Shown: piece after piece, positions 12,902 to 14,468 of the stretch
How the letters are laid out: every line of letters begins with the position of its first letter
Position numbering within the stretch: the first letter of the stretch is position 1
From: Phycisphaerae bacterium
GTDB taxonomy: Bacteria; Planctomycetota; Phycisphaerae; Sedimentisphaerales; Anaerohalosphaeraceae
Assembly: GCA_021736615.1 (NCBI GenBank)
Contig: JAIPFN010000137.1
Span: 1 to 14,468, forward strand
Direction of reading: 5' to 3'
DNA: 14,468 nucleotides
Translations under genes and position numbers: made by a program
Notes under the pieces: generated by a model
The model's database searches: none
What the model saw: the letters and a program-made list of their open reading frames with translations, nothing else
What the model was told of the DNA's origin: nothing

Positions 12902-14468
12902 ATGAGGTTAGAGAAAGTTGTCCTAAACGGATTTAAGAGTTTTGCCGATAAAACGGAGTTTACTTTCAACCGCGACATCACGGCAATTGTCGGGCCTAAC
13001 GGCTGCGGAAAGAGCAACGTCGTCGACGCGATCAAATGGGTGCTGGGCAACCAGAGTCCCAAGGCGCTTCGCAGCGGACAGATGACAGACGTTATCTTCA
13101 GCGGTTCCGGAAGCAGAAAGCCAAGCGGCATGTCGGAAGTGCAGTTGCATTTTTCGCAGGTTACCGGACAGGGTCTGGAAAATGACGAACTAGTCATTAC
13201 GCGCCGTCTGTATAAAAGCGGCGAAAGCCTCTACCAGATCAACAACAGTAACTGCCGCCTTAAAGACATCCGCGAAATGTTCATGGATACCGGCGTCGGC
13301 GTCAGTGCCTATTCGATCATCGAACAGGGTCAGATCGACCAGCTTCTGCACGCGTCAAAAACCGACAGGCGGATCATCTTCGAAGAAGCAGCCGGAATAA
13401 GCAAATTCAAGGCACATAAAAAAGAAGCAATCCGCAAACTGGAACGAACCGACCAGAACCTCCTTCGCCTGGCCGACATTGTAAACGAGGTACAAAAGCA
13501 GCTTAGAAGTATCAAGATGCAGGCCGGTAAGGCAAGGAACTACCTGCAGTACAGCGAACGCCTTAAAGAGCTTCGGGTAAACTTTTCGCTTTCCGAGTAC
13601 GACAAGATCGTTAAGCAGACTAAAAAGAAAAAAGATAAGATCGGCAAATTTAAAGATCTTTTCGCCACGGTAGTAAACGATGTCGCACGCAGTGATGCCC
13701 AGGTCAGCGAACTCGGCAAATCGATTATGGAAACCGAAACCCAGATCGGCCACTGGGACAACGCACTCGTAGCAGCCAAGAGCAAGATCGAACAACACCT
13801 CGAAAGGATCGACTACCTTAAAAGTCGTGCAACAGAACTCGTAGAGAGAAAAGTTAACGCCGCCTCGCAGATAAACCGGCTTCAAGAGCAGATGGCCGGC
13901 TTCTCATCACAACTGACGACGTGCAAAACCCAGCTTCAGGAAAACGAAGAACTCTTCGAGACAAATAATGAACGCCTCGACAGCATTAACGGCATTATCC
14001 ACGAGATCAATGTCGACTGCGGAACCATCCAGACAAAACTTGAAGACGAAAAGTCCGGCATCATCGATATAGTCAGACGTACCGCCCAGTTGCACAACGT
14101 CATCGAAAGCATGAGCACATACCGCGAGCGAATGGCCGACCAGAAAGACCGGTTAAGCGGACGGGCCGACGACACAAAACAAAGACTCGCGGAACTTCTG
14201 ACAAGCAAAGCCTCAAACAAAGCAAAACTCGCGGAGACCGAAAAGATCATCGCCGAATTACAGGCCGGACTGGACGACAAACGCGCGAAAATCGCCGCTA
14301 ACGACAGCGAACTTGCAGAATACAACGATAGACTTGCCGAGATAAAAGAAAAACGCAGCGGCGTACAAAGCGAGATCAATGTAATTTCCGACATGGAATC
14401 AAAACGCGAGGGCCTGAGCAAATCGATAAGGAATATCCTCGACTCCAGCCAAAACGGTGAGGGGGGCA
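12902..14468 (+). CDS. smc: Chromosome segregation ATPase SMC, N-terminal part
   Basis: SMC is the core of bacterial condensin and organises the chromosome as a dimer with ScpA and ScpB. The visible 522 residues start with the typical MRLEKVVLNGFKSFADKTEF. They contain Walker A GPNGCGKSN (31-39), the DAIKWVLGNQSPKALR block (42-57), and the Q-loop region (IIEQGQIDQLLHASKTDRR, 139-157) followed by IFEEAAGISKFK (159-170). From about residue 172 the sequence becomes a long charged coiled coil, which runs off the right edge, so the hinge and the ATPase C-terminal half are outside. The ATG has GGAAGG six bases upstream. Large open frames on the opposite strand are shadows of this gene. Confidence 0.96.
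   Translation, partial: MRLEKVVLNGFKSFADKTEFTFNRDITAIVGPNGCGKSNVVDAIKWVLGNQSPKALRSGQMTDVIFSGSGSRKPSGMSEVQLHFSQVTGQGLENDELVITRRLYKSGESLYQINNSNCRLKDIREMFMDTGVGVSAYSIIEQGQIDQLLHASKTDRRIIFEEAAGISKFKAHKKEAIRKLERTDQNLLRLADIVNEVQKQLRSIKMQAGKARNYLQYSERLKELRVNFSLSEYDKIVKQTKKKKDKIGKFKDLFATVVNDVARSDAQVSELGKSIMETETQIGHWDNALVAAKSKIEQHLERIDYLKSRATELVERKVNAASQINRLQEQMAGFSSQLTTCKTQLQENEELFETNNERLDSINGIIHEINVDCGTIQTKLEDEKSGIIDIVRRTAQLHNVIESMSTYRERMADQKDRLSGRADDTKQRLAELLTSKASNKAKLAETEKIIAELQAGLDDKRAKIAANDSELAEYNDRLAEIKEKRSGVQSEINVISDMESKREGLSKSIRNILDSSQNGEGG

Noticed and set aside
13355..14421. Long minus-strand open frames opposite smc (13885-13355 and 14421-13936)
   Set aside because: They lie opposite a clear SMC coding frame; their composition is that of a reverse-complement shadow of coiled-coil codons.
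1..14468. CRISPR arrays, insertion sequences, rRNA genes, toxin-antitoxin or known defence genes
   Set aside because: No regularly spaced repeats, transposase motifs, rRNA sequence or recognised defence proteins were found in the window.

Overview
The window looks like chromosomal DNA of a diderm bacterium, most likely a planctomycete of the Phycisphaerae type. This is an inference from gene content: a FlgI-like lipoprotein fused to HEAT repeats, a tyrosine recombinase of a divergent type I associate with planctomycetes, System II cytochrome c maturation, and moderate G+C with long spacers between genes. No rRNA or other taxonomic marker is present, so the placement is tentative.

Layout. (1) Bases 1-1485 are the end of an integrated element. 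A tyrosine recombinase gene on the minus strand runs off the left edge, and its start lies about 120 bases beyond the 3' end of an intact tRNA-Leu(UAA), the usual arrangement for a tRNA-targeting island. A promoter, an inverted repeat and a 10-base direct repeat fill the gap. (2) A minus-strand gene for a protein of twelve gapless TPR units (1708-3123) is followed by a noncoding stretch with overlapping inverted repeats at the ribH promoter. (3) A plus-strand cluster, ribH, nusB and parA (3602-5750), carries two copies of a 25-base dispersed repeat in its spacers. The ParA has a long acidic tail and no ParB beside it. (4) An intrinsic terminator, a possible short minus-strand RNA, and a minus-strand gene for a lone E2-type acyltransferase domain that has lost its catalytic histidine (6049-6744). 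(5) Two plus-strand genes for small secreted proteins, apparently distant paralogues; the first is built of 11-residue repeats. A strong, apparently bidirectional terminator follows (8040-8090). (6) A minus-strand pair, resB-like then ccsA-like (10297 down to 8126), for cytochrome c maturation. (7) A 576-base gap rich in A+T and palindromes. (8) A plus-strand gene for the FlgI-HEAT lipoprotein (10874-12748) and the 5' part of smc (12902 to the right edge).

How the genes work together. ribH/nusB is a widely conserved neighbourhood. parA and smc both belong to chromosome organisation but are about 7 kb apart. resB and ccsA form one functional unit that moves and attaches haem to cytochromes outside the membrane. 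The least explained items are the FlgI-like lipoprotein, found here without any flagellar gene, the pair of repeat-built secreted proteins, and the apparently inactive acyltransferase.
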